The notes: a model not told the origin generated them from the letters alone. A stretch of 64,000 bases of DNA from Sphaerisporangium melleum (GCF_014646695.1 NZ_BMNT01000018.1:111068-175067); one strand, 5' to 3'; shown: positions 50,748 through 62,966, counted from the stretch's first letter. A program made the numbers and translations.

Positions 50748-53249
50748 GTGAAGGCCGTCGTGATGGCGGGCGGGGAGGGCACTCGGCTGCGGCCGATGAC
50801 CGCCAACCAGCCCAAGCCCCTGCTCCCCGTGGTCAACCGGCCGATCATGGAGCACGTGCTGCGCCTGCTGCGGCGGCACGGCTTCACCGAGACCGTCGTC
50901 ACGGTGCAGTTCCTGGCCGCCCTGGTGCGCAACTACTTCGGCGACGGTGACGAGCTCGGCATGAGCCTGCACTACGCCACCGAGGAGATCCCGCTCGGCA
51001 CGGCCGGCAGCGTGAAGAACGCCGCCGACAAGCTGCGCGACGAGCGGTTCCTGGTGATCTCGGGCGACGCGCTGACCGACATCGACCTGACCGACATGAT
51101 CAGGTTCCACGAGGAGAACGGCGCCCTGGTCACCATCGGGCTCAAACGGGTGCCCAACCCCCTGGAGTTCGGCATCATCATCGTGGACGAGGCCGGCCGG
51201 GTGCAGCGCTTCCTGGAGAAGCCCACCTGGGGGCAGGTGTTCTCCGACACGGTCAACACCGGCGTGTACGTCATGGAGCCCGAGGTCCTCGACGAGGTCG
51301 CCCCCGGCGTCCCGGTGGACTGGTCCGGCGACGTGTTCCCCCGCCTGCTCGCCCGCGGCGCCCCCCTGTACGGCTACGTGGCCGGCGGCTACTGGGAGGA
51401 CATCGGCACCCACGAGAGCTACCTCAAGGCCCAGGCCGACGCCCTGTCGGGACGGGTGCGGCTGGACGCCGACGGCTTCGAGCTCTCCCCGGGCGTGTGG
51501 GTGGCCGAGGGCGCCTCGGTCGACCCCGACGCCGTCCTCAAGGGCCCGCTCTACATCGGCGGCTACGCCAAGGTGGAGGCCGGCGCGGAGCTTCGCGAGT
51601 ACACCGTCATCGGCGACAACGTCGTGGTCAAGGAGGGGGCCTTCCTGCACCGCGCCGTCGTCCACGACAACGTCTACATCGGGCCGAGCGCCCACCTGCG
51701 CGGCTGCGTCATCGGCAAGAACACCGACGTGATGACCGGCGCCCGCATCGAGGAGAACGCCATCGTCGGCGACGAGTGCGTGATCGAGGCCGAGGCGTAC
51801 GTCTCCTCCGGCGTCAAGATCTATCCGTTCAAGACGATCGAGGCCGGCGCGGTGGTCAACACCAGCGTCATCTGGGAGTCGCGCGGCCAGCGCAGCCTGT
51901 TCGGCCCGCGCGGGGTGTCCGGCCTGGTCAACGTCGAGATCACCCCCGAGCTGTGCGTGCGGCTGGCCAGCGCCTACGCCACCACGCTCAAGAAGGGCGC
52001 CTCGGTCATCACCTCCCGCGACTCCTCCCGGGCCGCGCGGGCGCTCAAACGCGCGGTGATCAGCGCGCTGAACGCCAGTGCGATCAACGTGCTGGACCTG
52101 GAGGCCGCCCCGCTGCCGGTCGCCCGGTTCCACACCTCCAACGAGACCGCCTCGGGCGGCATCGCGCTGCGCACCACGCCGGGCGACCCGCAGAGCGTCG
52201 ACATCGTCTTCATGGACGAGAACGGCGCCGACCTGTCCCAGACCGCCCAGCGCAAGCTGGAGCGGGTCTTCTCCCGTCAGGAGTTCCGGCGCGCGTTCCC
52301 CGGCGAGATCGCCGAGCTGAGCTTCCCGGCCCGCGCCGTGGAGGACTACACCCGCGAGCTGCTGCGCTGGATCGACATGTCGGGCGTGCGCGACGCCGAG
52401 ATGAAGGTCGTCATCGACTGCGCGGGCGGCACCTCCTCCCTGGTGCTGCCGAGCCTGCTCGGCCGGGTCGGGGTGGACGTGCTCACCGTCAACAACCGCC
52501 TGGACGACGCCTCGCCCACCGAGACCCTCGCCGAGCGGCGCAGGGACCTGCAGCGCCTGGCCGAGCTGGTGGCCTCCTCCCGGGCGGCCTTCGGGGTGCG
52601 CTTCGACCCGGTCGGCGAGCGCATCTCCCTGGTGGACGAGATGGGCCAGCTCATCAGCGAGGAGCGCGCGCAGCTGGTCGTGCTGGACCTGGTCGCGGCC
52701 GAACGGCAGGGCGGGCGGGTGGCGCTGCCGGTGACCACCACGCGGGTCGCCGAGCAGGTGTGCCGCTTCCACGGCGCCCAGGTCCAGTGGACCTCCACCG
52801 CCATCGACGCCCTCACCTCGGCCGCCGCCGACCCCGAGCTGATCTTCGCGGCCGACGGGCGCGGCGGCTTCATCGTCCCGGAGTTCGCGCCCACCGTGGA
52901 CGGCCTGGCCGCGTTCCTGCGCCTGCTGGGGCTGGTGGCCCGCACCCGCCTGTCGCTCAGCCAGATCGACGCCCGCATCCCGCAGGCCAAGATGCTCAAG
53001 CGCACCGTGCCCACGCCGTGGGCGGCCAAGGGCGCGGTGATGCGCTCGGTGGTGGAGGCCGCCGACGGTCACCGGCTGGACACCACCGACGGGGTCCGGG
53101 TGGTCGAGGAGGACGGTGGGTGGGCGCTCGTCCTGCCCGACCCCACCGAGGCCGTGACCCATCTGTGGGCGGAAGGGGAGGATCTGGACGTCGCGCAGAG
53201 CCTTCTCGAGCGCTGGGCACGGGTCGTCGAGCACGCCGTGGGCACCTGA
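50748..53249 (+). CDS. Mannose-1-phosphate guanylyltransferase fused to phosphomannomutase-like domain
   Basis: An 833-residue fusion. Residues 1-235 are a nucleotidyltransferase (MAGGEGTRLRP, NQPKPLLPVVNRPI, the metal Asp in LVISGDALTDID). Residues 250-370 are left-handed beta-helix repeats (GYAKVEAGAEL, IGPSAHLRG, MTGARIEENA). Residues 380-833 follow the phosphomannomutase fold, but the metal loop DGDGDR reads DPVGER (620-625), changing two ligands, and the catalytic loop reads TSRDSS (Ser423). The GTG start at 50748 is preceded by GGAGG. It should make a nucleotide sugar for glycan or glycolipid synthesis; mutase activity is doubtful. Confidence 0.9.
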   Translation: MKAVVMAGGEGTRLRPMTANQPKPLLPVVNRPIMEHVLRLLRRHGFTETVVTVQFLAALVRNYFGDGDELGMSLHYATEEIPLGTAGSVKNAADKLRDERFLVISGDALTDIDLTDMIRFHEENGALVTIGLKRVPNPLEFGIIIVDEAGRVQRFLEKPTWGQVFSDTVNTGVYVMEPEVLDEVAPGVPVDWSGDVFPRLLARGAPLYGYVAGGYWEDIGTHESYLKAQADALSGRVRLDADGFELSPGVWVAEGASVDPDAVLKGPLYIGGYAKVEAGAELREYTVIGDNVVVKEGAFLHRAVVHDNVYIGPSAHLRGCVIGKNTDVMTGARIEENAIVGDECVIEAEAYVSSGVKIYPFKTIEAGAVVNTSVIWESRGQRSLFGPRGVSGLVNVEITPELCVRLASAYATTLKKGASVITSRDSSRAARALKRAVISALNASAINVLDLEAAPLPVARFHTSNETASGGIALRTTPGDPQSVDIVFMDENGADLSQTAQRKLERVFSRQEFRRAFPGEIAELSFPARAVEDYTRELLRWIDMSGVRDAEMKVVIDCAGGTSSLVLPSLLGRVGVDVLTVNNRLDDASPTETLAERRRDLQRLAELVASSRAAFGVRFDPVGERISLVDEMGQLISEERAQLVVLDLVAAERQGGRVALPVTTTRVAEQVCRFHGAQVQWTSTAIDALTSAAADPELIFAADGRGGFIVPEFAPTVDGLAAFLRLLGLVARTRLSLSQIDARIPQAKMLKRTVPTPWAAKGAVMRSVVEAADGHRLDTTDGVRVVEEDGGWALVLPDPTEAVTHLWAEGEDLDVAQSLLERWARVVEHAVGT

Positions 53250-53483
53250 CGCGTCCCGGCGCCGTTCTGCCGCGAATCACCCGTTTCCGGGCACAATCGA
53301 ACGGCGCGGCGCATGGACCGGAGGGCCGTCCGGGCGGTAACTTTGGACCGGCGCGGCAAGCCGGGTCGCAGAAACGGGTGAGGCGAGCGTCGCCGACGGC
53401 ACACGTGAGCTCCCCCCGCCAGCGAGGACCCCGGCGAGCCTTCGCCGCCGCAGCATGCCCGAACCCGCGAGCCTGACCTCATC
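53250..53483. other. Intergenic stretch before the garA-like promoter
   Basis: 234 bases between the sugar nucleotidyltransferase and the promoter at 53484. No supported gene or clear terminator is visible. Confidence 0.4.
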
Positions 53484-53512
53484 TTGACCTTTGCGACTCA
53501 TCAGCGTATGTT
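53484..53512 (+). promoter_or_regulatory. HrdB/SigA-type promoter of the garA-like operon
   Basis: TTGACC (53484-53489) and TATGTT (53507-53512) are 17 bases apart, close to the housekeeping consensus. The mRNA leader to the FHA gene would be about 90 bases. Confidence 0.8.
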
Positions 53513-53610
53513 GCGGCATTCGCAGCCGAGCAACATGAGAAGCGAAGACCCGAGGCACGCCGCCCTGAGCACCGTCGCCGCGACTTCGCGGTAGGAGGCC
53601 GAGCCGATCG

Positions 53611-54114
53611 ATGCCGAGCGTCTACTGCACGCAGTGCGGTCATGCCAACCCTGAGGACGCCCGCTTCTGCTCACGGTGCGGGTCGCCACTGACCCGTGCC
53701 GAGAACACGCCGGGGGACACCACCTCAACGATCTCCCTCAGCGGCATCGAGGCGATGGACGCCGAGGCGACCGGGCAGACGCTCATACCCGATCGGGCGG
53801 CGGTCGAGCAACTGCCGCCCGGCACGGCCCTGCTGGTGGTGATGCGCGGGCCGAACGCCGGGAGCCGCTTCCTGCTCGACAGCGACCTCACCACGGCCGG
53901 CCGGCACCCCGAGAGCGACATCTTCCTGGACGACGTGACGGTCTCCCGCAGGCACGCCGAGTTCTACCGGCGCGGCGACTACTTCACCGCCCGCGACGTC
54001 GGCAGCCTCAACGGCACCTACGTCAACCGGGAGCGCATCGAGGAGCTTCCGCTGTCGGGCGGCGACGAGGTCCAGATCGGCAAGTTCCGGCTGGTGTTCC
54101 TCACACGTGGGTGA
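53611..54114 (+). CDS. garA: Zinc-ribbon FHA protein, GarA/OdhI-like
   Basis: A 167-residue phosphothreonine-binding protein. The N-terminus has two Cys pairs (YCTQCGHA and FCSRCGSP) forming a zinc ribbon, then TTSTISLSGIEA, which resembles the phosphorylatable Thr motif of GarA. The FHA domain (80-160) has TAGRHPESDIFLDD, SRRHAEF and GSLNGTYVN. In mycobacteria GarA controls the 2-oxoglutarate node when phosphorylated by PknB or PknG. Synteny with ftsR, DUF151 and gcvP supports orthology; the zinc ribbon is an addition relative to mycobacterial GarA. Confidence 0.85.
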   Translation: MPSVYCTQCGHANPEDARFCSRCGSPLTRAENTPGDTTSTISLSGIEAMDAEATGQTLIPDRAAVEQLPPGTALLVVMRGPNAGSRFLLDSDLTTAGRHPESDIFLDDVTVSRRHAEFYRRGDYFTARDVGSLNGTYVNRERIEELPLSGGDEVQIGKFRLVFLTRG

Positions 54115-54126
54115 TCGGGGGCGGTG

Positions 54127-54807
54127 ATGAGCGCGCAGGCGGCCAGGGCGTTCATGAGCATCGGGGAGGTGCTCGAGGTCCTGCGGCACGACTTTCCCGA
54201 CGTCACCGTCTCCAAGATCCGCTTCCTGGAGGGCGAGGGGCTCATCGAGCCCCAGCGCTCTCCCTCGGGCTACCGCAAGTTCACCCACGCCGACGTCGAG
54301 CGCCTGCGCTACATCCTGACCGCCCAGCGTGACCGCTACCTGCCGCTGCGGGTGATCAAGGATCATCTCGACACCGCGGAGCAGGAGGCCGCCGGGCCCA
54401 CCCGGCCGCGGGCCCTCGGCGCGGAGGCGCCGGCCGCCGAGGTGCGGCTCAGCAGGGCCGATCTGCTGGCCGCCACCGGTCTCGAGGAGGAGACCCTCGC
54501 CGAGCTGGAGGACTACGGCCTGATCACCCCGGTCGCCCGCTGGTACGACGCCGAGGCGCTGACCGTGGCCCGCGCCTCGGGCGCGCTGGCCGGTTTCGGG
54601 CTGCACCCGCGCCATCTGCGGGTGCTCAAGGCCGCCGCCGAGCGCGAGGCCGGGCTGGTGGAGCAGGCGGTGGCGCCGCTGCTGCGCCGCCGCGCCCCCG
54701 GGGCCGCCGGCCGCGCCGAGGAGACCGCCAGGGAGCTGTCGGGCCTGCTGCAGGAGCTGCACACCGCCCTGGTCCGCACCGGCCTGCGGGGCATTCTGGG
54801 CCGCTGA
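54127..54807 (+). CDS. ftsR: MerR family regulator, FtsR-like
   Basis: A 226-residue regulator. The winged helix is at residues 10-75 (FMSIGEVLEVLRHDFPDVTVSKIRF, then YRKFTHADVERLRYIL). A second helical domain from about 100 (LSRADLLAATGLEEETLAELEDYGL) resembles the additional domain of FtsR, an activator of ftsZ-related division genes in actinobacteria. It starts 12 bases after the FHA stop, so the two are co-transcribed. GTG at 54124 is an alternative start. Confidence 0.85.
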   Translation: MSAQAARAFMSIGEVLEVLRHDFPDVTVSKIRFLEGEGLIEPQRSPSGYRKFTHADVERLRYILTAQRDRYLPLRVIKDHLDTAEQEAAGPTRPRALGAEAPAAEVRLSRADLLAATGLEEETLAELEDYGLITPVARWYDAEALTVARASGALAGFGLHPRHLRVLKAAAEREAGLVEQAVAPLLRRRAPGAAGRAEETARELSGLLQELHTALVRTGLRGILGR

Positions 54808-54938
54808 CGGAGCCGCCCGGACATTTCGGGGTGCGGGGATGTTACGTTGAATTTTGCGGCGATGGTCACGCCGCGAGCCGAGAGCCGCGAGGGAACGGGC
54901 CCGGAGCGGGCCGGTGACCCGATGAGACGGAGCAGCCT

Positions 54939-55409
54939 GTGTTGCAGATGGAGGTCGTGGGGGTCCGCGTCGAGATGCCCTCCAACCAGCCCATAGTCCT
55001 GCTCAAGGAGGCCCAGGGCGAGCGTTATCTGCCGATCTGGATTGGGATGACCGAGGCCACGGCCATCGCGCTGGCGCAGGCCGAGGAGCCGCCGCCCCGC
55101 CCGTTGACGCACGACCTGTTCAAGGACGTCATCGAGGCGCTGGGCGTGCGCCTGACGGCGGTGAACATCGTCGCTCTGCGCGACGGAATCTTCTTCGCCG
55201 ACCTGGTGTTCTCCAACGGGGTCGAGGTGAGCGCGCGGCCGTCCGACTCGATCGCGCTGGCGCTGCGCGCGGGCGCGCGCATCTTCGCCAGCGAGGAGGT
55301 CGTGCGCGAGGCCGGGGTGATCATCCCCGACGACCAGGAGGACGAGGTCGAGAAGTTCCGTGAGTTCCTTGACACGATCACGCCCGAGGACTTCGGCCGT
55401 GCGGGCTGA
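54939..55409 (+). CDS. DUF151 bifunctional nuclease-like protein
   Basis: A 156-residue protein of the DUF151 family: LQMEVVGVRVEMPSNQPIVLLKE, YLPIWIGMTEATAIAL and PRPLTHDLF, then ARPSDSIALALRAGARIFA. The fold is related to plant bifunctional nucleases, but in actinobacteria its role is unknown. GTG at 54939 has ACGGAG seven bases upstream. The position between the two MerR genes matches Rv1829. Confidence 0.9.
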   Translation: MLQMEVVGVRVEMPSNQPIVLLKEAQGERYLPIWIGMTEATAIALAQAEEPPPRPLTHDLFKDVIEALGVRLTAVNIVALRDGIFFADLVFSNGVEVSARPSDSIALALRAGARIFASEEVVREAGVIIPDDQEDEVEKFREFLDTITPEDFGRAG

Positions 55410-55452
55410 CAATTTCGGGCATTTACGCTTCACGACGCGCCGGGCGGGATCG

Positions 55453-55481
55453 TTGACTGAGCATCTCGCCGGTCCTACGGT
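55453..55481 (+). promoter_or_regulatory. Housekeeping-type promoter of the second merR gene
   Basis: TTGACT (55453-55458) and TACGGT (55476-55481) are exactly 17 bases apart, 75 bases upstream of the GTG start. The second merR gene therefore has its own promoter. Confidence 0.75.
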
Positions 55482-55555
55482 GCAAGGGAACTCACGGTTG
55501 TAATTCACGAACCCCCAGATCAGACCGTGGGATGAGAGGAAGCCGGAGGTCCGCA

Positions 55556-56179
55556 GTGGCGGTCAGCAGCGGCGAGGGTAAGACGGCCGGCCAGCACGAT
55601 CCAGCCCAGCGTCAGTCGGCGCGGGAACGCGCGGGTGAGCAGGGCCTGCTGTTCGACGAGCGGCCGGCGTCGCTGCCCGCCGACGTCGGATACCGCGGCC
55701 CCACGGCGTGCTCGGCGGCCGGCATCACCTACCGTCAGCTCGACTACTGGGCGCGCACACGGCTCGTCGAGCCGTCGGTGCGCGCGGCGCACGGTTCAGG
55801 GTCCCAGAGGCTCTACAGCTTCCGGGACATCCTCGTGCTCAAGGTGGTCAAGCGCCTGCTCGACACCGGGGTGTCGCTGCAGCAGATCCGCACCGCCGTG
55901 CAGCACCTGCGCGAGCGCGGGGTCAACGATCTGGCGCAGATCACGCTGATGAGCGACGGGGTGAGCGTCTACGAGTGCACCTCGGCCGACGAGGTGATCG
56001 ACCTGCTCGAGGGCGGTCAGGGTGTGTTCGGCATCGCCCTCGGCGGCGTGTGGCGCGAGGTCGAGGGTTCCCTGGCGCAACTGCCGGGGGAGCGCGTGGA
56101 GCCGGCCGGCCATGACTCCCTGGAGGACCACCCAGGTGACGAGCTGGCCCGGCGCAGGAAGGCCCGCAAGACGGGCTGA
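55556..56179 (+). CDS. MerR family regulator, Rv1830/McdR-like
   Basis: A 207-residue regulator. A disordered 45-residue N-terminus precedes the winged helix at 50-120: GYRGPTACSAAGITYRQLDYWART, then QRLYSFRDILVLKVVKRLLDTGVSLQQIR. The C-terminal domain (VNDLAQITLMSDGVSVYECTSADEVIDLL) is typical of the Rv1830 group, which has been linked to growth and division control in mycobacteria. GTG 55556 has GGAGG six bases upstream. It precedes the gcvP riboswitch as in mycobacteria. Confidence 0.88.
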   Translation: MAVSSGEGKTAGQHDPAQRQSARERAGEQGLLFDERPASLPADVGYRGPTACSAAGITYRQLDYWARTRLVEPSVRAAHGSGSQRLYSFRDILVLKVVKRLLDTGVSLQQIRTAVQHLRERGVNDLAQITLMSDGVSVYECTSADEVIDLLEGGQGVFGIALGGVWREVEGSLAQLPGERVEPAGHDSLEDHPGDELARRRKARKTG

Positions 56180-56331
56180 CGCCGCCCCGGCGCATCGGCG
56201 GAGACGGGACGGACGGGTTCCGGCGGCACCAGGGGACCAGGGCCGATCGGCGTATGCCGGGGGGAGTCCATGGGCGTCCACCTTGCCCCGCTACCCACCC
56301 TATGGGGATAAAACCCGGCAAAGGCGAAATG

Positions 56332-56348
56332 TAGGGGTAACGCCCCTA
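56332..56348 (+). terminator. Small hairpin between merR and the glycine riboswitch
   Basis: TAGGGG-TAACG-CCCCTA is a perfect 6-bp inverted repeat 152 bases after the merR stop and about 15 bases upstream of a TACGAT (-10-like, 56362-56367). It may be a terminator or an operator of the riboswitch promoter. Confidence 0.45.
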
Positions 56349-56390
56349 TCGCGGCGAGACGGTACGATTGCCGGGAAAGGCTGTTGACCC

Positions 56391-56622
56391 TGTGCGGGAG
56401 AGACCCGGCAACGGCCGGTGTCCGCGACGCGGCGCCGGGCGGCCGACCGGGCGCCGAAGGAGCAACCTCCCCGGAATCTCTCAGGCATCCGTACCGCGCA
56501 GGCGAGGCGACTCTGGAAAGTAGGCGTGCCCGCCAGGCGTGTCTCACCGACGGTGCAAGCCCCTCCTCGAGGGGTGAAGCTCTCAGGTCGCGATGAGGAT
56601 GTCGCGCTGACAGAGGGGGAGA
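56391..56622 (+). ncRNA. Tandem glycine riboswitch
   Basis: Two glycine-aptamer-like modules in series. The first runs from GCGGGAGAGACC (56394) through GCGCCGAAGGAGCAA (about 56451) to the AATCTCTCAGGCA core (about 56473-56490). The second runs from GGCGACTCTGGA (about 56507) through GGGGTGAAGCTCTCAGG (about 56571-56586) to GACAGAGGGGGA (about 56610). The CTCTCAGG core and CTCTGGA/CAGAGGGGGA pairing are hallmarks of gcvT-type RNAs. The riboswitch sits directly before gcvP and should turn it on in excess glycine. Boundaries are approximate. Confidence 0.9.
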
Positions 56623-56675
56623 CCCGGCATACGCGCGCGTCCAGCGCCGGTCTCGACCCCTTGTAGGAGGGCCCC

Positions 56676-59534
<2,859 letters not shown>

Positions 59535-59637
59535 GCGACCGGCCTCGGTGCGCCGTCTGGATCGGCATAATATGTCGCGCGCGACGGCGCGCCCGCGTCG
59601 CGAGACCGGGGTTCGATGACGCGGAGAAGAGGTCGCG

Positions 59638-60456
59638 ATGGCGGCGCACGAGGTCGAGTCCGGGCGGCGGATCGACGAGGCGCGAAGGCTCGCCGAGAGC
59701 GGGGAGCTGGAGGCGGCCACCGAGATCTTCGCCGCGCTCGCCGCCGACGAGGGGGAGACCGACCGCGCCCAGGCGGCGGTCGGCCTCGCCCTGGTGCTCG
59801 AACGGCGTGGCGACCTCGCCGGGTCCCGCGCCGCCGCCCGGGCCGCGCTCGCGACCGGGCATCCCGAGTACGCCGCGCAGGCGGCCTGCCTGCTGGCCCG
59901 CGGTTTCGAGCAGGACGGCGCCGCCGACCAGGCCCGCGCCGCCTGGCAGGCGGTGATCGGCCTCGGCACCCCCGCCTACCTGCCCGGCGCCCACCTGGCC
60001 CTGGCCCGCATCGCCGAGGCACAGGGAGACGAGCGCGAGGCGGAGGCGTCGCTGCGCGCGGCCCTGGCCACCGGCGATCCGCAGGCGGGGTCGGAGGCCG
60101 CGCAGCGCCTGGCGGAGTACCTGCTGGCCGAGGGCGCGCCGGGCGAGGCCGCCGACGTGCTCATCGAGGCACTGGAGGTGCCGGCGGTCGCGGACCCCGG
60201 CCGGTTGCGCGTCCTGCTCGGCATGGCCCACCTCGACATGGCCTGCGGCGAGTTCGCCCTGGCCGCCGAGGGCGCCGGAGATGCCGACGGGACGGCGCTG
60301 GCCGTCGAGCTGCTGGCCCGCACGCTGCCGCTGCGCGGACGCGACGAGGACGCCGAGGCGGTGTGGGCCTACGGCCTCGGCCACCCCGACGCCGCGGTCG
60401 CCGGCCAGGTCCGTCTCCGCCTCCACCGCGAGGACCCGCCCCTCCCCGACGCCTGA
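59638..60456 (+). CDS. TPR-repeat protein of unknown function
   Basis: A 272-residue all-helical protein. Repeated 34-residue-like units (ARRLAESGELEAATEIFAALA, ALVLERRGDLAGSRAAARAAL, ARIAEAQGDEREAEASLRAAL, AEYLLAEGAPGEAADVLIEAL) mark tetratricopeptide repeats. There is no signal peptide or enzyme motif. GGAGAAGAGG before ATG 59638 supports the start. It probably works as a protein-binding scaffold. It follows gcvP by 103 bases on the same strand. Confidence 0.75.
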   Translation: MAAHEVESGRRIDEARRLAESGELEAATEIFAALAADEGETDRAQAAVGLALVLERRGDLAGSRAAARAALATGHPEYAAQAACLLARGFEQDGAADQARAAWQAVIGLGTPAYLPGAHLALARIAEAQGDEREAEASLRAALATGDPQAGSEAAQRLAEYLLAEGAPGEAADVLIEALEVPAVADPGRLRVLLGMAHLDMACGEFALAAEGAGDADGTALAVELLARTLPLRGRDEDAEAVWAYGLGHPDAAVAGQVRLRLHREDPPLPDA

Positions 60457-60810
60457 GAGACGGCCTCCCCTCGCATGTCCGGCCTGGTGTCCTGCTTCGT
60501 CGTGACACCGGTGGCCTCCTCGACACCGGCACTCTTCGACGGGCCGGCGCAGGCCGGCCGGGGCGCGGCGCGCGGCGGAGCTTAATATGGATTGTCCGGC
60601 CGTGAGTGCTCATCCGGCCGGCGGCGTGCGCAGGCGGCCGAGCCGATCGCTCGCCCGGACGGCCCTGTCGCCGATCCGTGTTCACGCGGCCGCCGGGGAG
60701 GTGCCACGCCGATCGTACGTCGCCCTCGGCAAGATGCGCTTCCGCGGCCCGCACGACCGCGACCCGCCAAGGCAGGGCGGACGTGCCGAACGTCGAACGA
60801 GGGAGCAGTG
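60457..60810. other. Intergenic region before the MDR oxidoreductase
   Basis: 354 bases. TAATAT (60583-60588) is a plausible -10 element. All three forward frames are open over much of the stretch, including a 74-codon frame (60587-60811) that ends in TGATG at the next start; I do not trust it as a gene. No operator is evident. Confidence 0.4.
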
Positions 60811-61785
60811 ATGCGTGCCATCGTCATCGAGAGATTCGGCGGACCGGACTGCCTGGTGTACACCGAGCTGCCGGATCCCGAGCCGATTCCCGGCCATGTC
60901 GTCATCAAGGTCAAGGCGTTCGGCATCAACCATGCCGAGATGCACATGCGCCGCGGTGAATGGGCCGAGGCCGCGAAGGTGAGCGGCATCGAGTGCGTCG
61001 GGCTGGTCGAGGCCTGCCCCGGCGGCGAGTTTCCCCTGGGCGCCAAGGTCGCGGCGCTGATGGGCGGCCTGGGACGCACCATCAACGGCAGCTACGCCGA
61101 ATACACCCGGGCGCCGGCCTCCAATGTGGCGCTCATCGACTCCGGCCTGCCCTGGGAGCGTCTCGCCGCCATCCCGGAGACCTTCGCCACCGCATGGACC
61201 TGCCTGTTCCGCAACCTGGAGATCGTGGCGGGACAGACCCTGCTGATCCGTGGAGGGACCTCCTCCTTCGGCCGGGCGGCGATCGGACTCGCGGTCGACG
61301 CCGGGGCGCGGGTCATCGCCACCTCCCGCGACCCCGGGCGCTTCGCCATGCTGGAGGAACTCGGCGCGTACCGCGCCGAATCGGAGGAGCCGGGCCTTTC
61401 CCAGCGGATCCCCGAGGCCAAGCGGCTCGACGCGGTGCTCGACCTGGTGGGCAACAGCACCATCCTCGACTCCCTGGCGATGCTGCGCCGCGGCGGCCGC
61501 GCCTGCCTGGCCGGCTGGCTGGGCGGACTGGAACCGATCGCCGACTTCAATCCGCTGCTGCAGATGGCGAGCGGCGTCCATCTCACCTTCTTCGGCAGTT
61601 TCGTGTTCGGCACCCCAGGGTTCCCGCTGTCGGACGTACCACTGCGGGAGATCGCCGACCGGGTGGCGGCGGGCCGGTTGCGGGCCGGCCCGTCGCGGGT
61701 CTTCCATTTCTCCGAGATTCGCGAGGCGCACCGCGTGATGGAGGCGGGAGAGGCGAACGGGAAGATGGTCGTCGTCAATCCGTGA
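60811..61785 (+). CDS. Zinc-independent MDR oxidoreductase (quinone reductase type)
   Basis: A 324-residue NADPH-dependent medium-chain dehydrogenase. The GroES-like part begins MRAIVIERFGGPDCLVYTELPDPEP and has KAFGINHAEMHMRRGEW, without zinc-ligand clusters. The Rossmann motif is LIRGGTSSFGRAAIGLAVDAGARVIATSR, where the family usually has GAAGGVG. GAGGGAGC precedes ATG 60811. It probably reduces a quinone or enone. The neighbouring leftward gene is a related MDR protein, but they are convergent. Confidence 0.85.
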   Translation: MRAIVIERFGGPDCLVYTELPDPEPIPGHVVIKVKAFGINHAEMHMRRGEWAEAAKVSGIECVGLVEACPGGEFPLGAKVAALMGGLGRTINGSYAEYTRAPASNVALIDSGLPWERLAAIPETFATAWTCLFRNLEIVAGQTLLIRGGTSSFGRAAIGLAVDAGARVIATSRDPGRFAMLEELGAYRAESEEPGLSQRIPEAKRLDAVLDLVGNSTILDSLAMLRRGGRACLAGWLGGLEPIADFNPLLQMASGVHLTFFGSFVFGTPGFPLSDVPLREIADRVAAGRLRAGPSRVFHFSEIREAHRVMEAGEANGKMVVVNP

Positions 61786-61911
61786 GAGGCCGGCGCCCGG
61801 CCGTTGCTCTCCACGCCGTGGGGCCGCTGCGGGCACCCGCTTGGCAGACGCGAGTGGGTTCGCACCGTCGCAGCGACGGAACGCGACGCGGAGCCGCCCT
61901 GACCCGCGCGC

Positions 61912-62910
61912 TCAGTGGGGGACGGTGACCACGATCTTGCCGAATCGCTCGCCGGAGTCCATGTGCCGGTGCGCCTCCACGATCTGCTCCAGCGGGAACA
62001 GGCGGTCCACGACGGGGTGGAAGGCGCCGCCGCGCAGCCCCGAGGTGATGAACGCCGCGGCCCGGCGCAGCAGCCGGGGGTTCCTGGAGATCTCGACCTG
62101 CGTGAACGTACGCATGTTCAGCGCGGGCATGCCCAGGTCGAACCCGGGATACGGAGTGGGCTGCCCGCTCTGCGCGCCCCACAGGAACAGCGTCCCGCCG
62201 GCGGCCACGGCGCGGGCCAGTTCGATCACCCCCGGCCCGGCCACGGCGTCGAAGACGTACTCCGCGCCCTTGCCGCCGGTCAGCTCCAGCACACGGCGTG
62301 CCACGTCCTCCTTGCCGGAGACGATCACCTCGGCCGCGCCCTCGTCGAGCAGCCGCCGCCTCTTGGCGTGGTCGCGGGTCACGGCGATCGGCGTGGCGCC
62401 CAGGCGTGCGGCGGTGTGGATCGCCGCCACGCCGACTCCGCTGGAGGCCGCGGTGACCACCGCGACGTCACCCGCCCGGATCCCGCCGACCTCCACCATC
62501 GCGCCGTAGGCCGTCAGGTAGGGCATCCACACCGCCGCGCCGGACACCGCGTCGATCCCGTCCGGGCGGGACAGCAGAGCGCTCGCCGGCACGATCGCCC
62601 GCTCGGCGTACACCCCGTAGTCGTTGTGCGAGAAGTTCGGCACGACGCTGACCGCCTGGCCCTCCTCGAAGCCGGTCACGCCGGGGCCGATCGCCTCGAT
62701 CACGCCGGCGGCCTCGTTGCCGAGCCCCGACGGTAAGCGTCTGACCGGTTCGATGTACCTGCCGCTCCGGAACAGCGCCTCGGCCCGGTTGATCCCGATC
62801 GCGTCCACCCGGATGCGTACCTCGCCCGGCCCCGGATCACCCGGCTCGACCGCCTCCAGGCGCATCACCTCGGGCCCGCCGATCTCGTGGAACCGCACAG
62901 TCCGCACCAT
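61912..62910 (-). CDS. Zinc-independent MDR oxidoreductase under ArsR control
   Basis: A 332-residue medium-chain dehydrogenase. It starts MVRTVRFHEIGGPEVMRLEAVEPG with DAIGINRAEALFRSGRY, and the NADPH motif is VVTAASSGVGVAAIHTAARLGATPIAVTR. No structural-zinc Cys cluster is present. GAGGAC four bases upstream fixes ATG 62910. The divergent ArsR gene and the small palindrome between them suggest that it is induced by the regulator's ligand, likely a reactive quinone or aldehyde. Confidence 0.87.
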   Translation of the reverse strand: MVRTVRFHEIGGPEVMRLEAVEPGDPGPGEVRIRVDAIGINRAEALFRSGRYIEPVRRLPSGLGNEAAGVIEAIGPGVTGFEEGQAVSVVPNFSHNDYGVYAERAIVPASALLSRPDGIDAVSGAAVWMPYLTAYGAMVEVGGIRAGDVAVVTAASSGVGVAAIHTAARLGATPIAVTRDHAKRRRLLDEGAAEVIVSGKEDVARRVLELTGGKGAEYVFDAVAGPGVIELARAVAAGGTLFLWGAQSGQPTPYPGFDLGMPALNMRTFTQVEISRNPRLLRRAAAFITSGLRGGAFHPVVDRLFPLEQIVEAHRHMDSGERFGKIVVTVPH

Positions 62911-62966
62911 GTTCGTCCTCCGCTCGCTGGAAACGTCGCCCACCGTGCCACACAGTTCGATCACCG

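Noticed and set aside
60587..60811. 74-codon frame ending in TGATG at the MDR start
   Set aside because: All three forward frames are open here because of GC content, the product has no recognisable feature, and TAATAT overlaps its ATG. Overlap alone is not enough.
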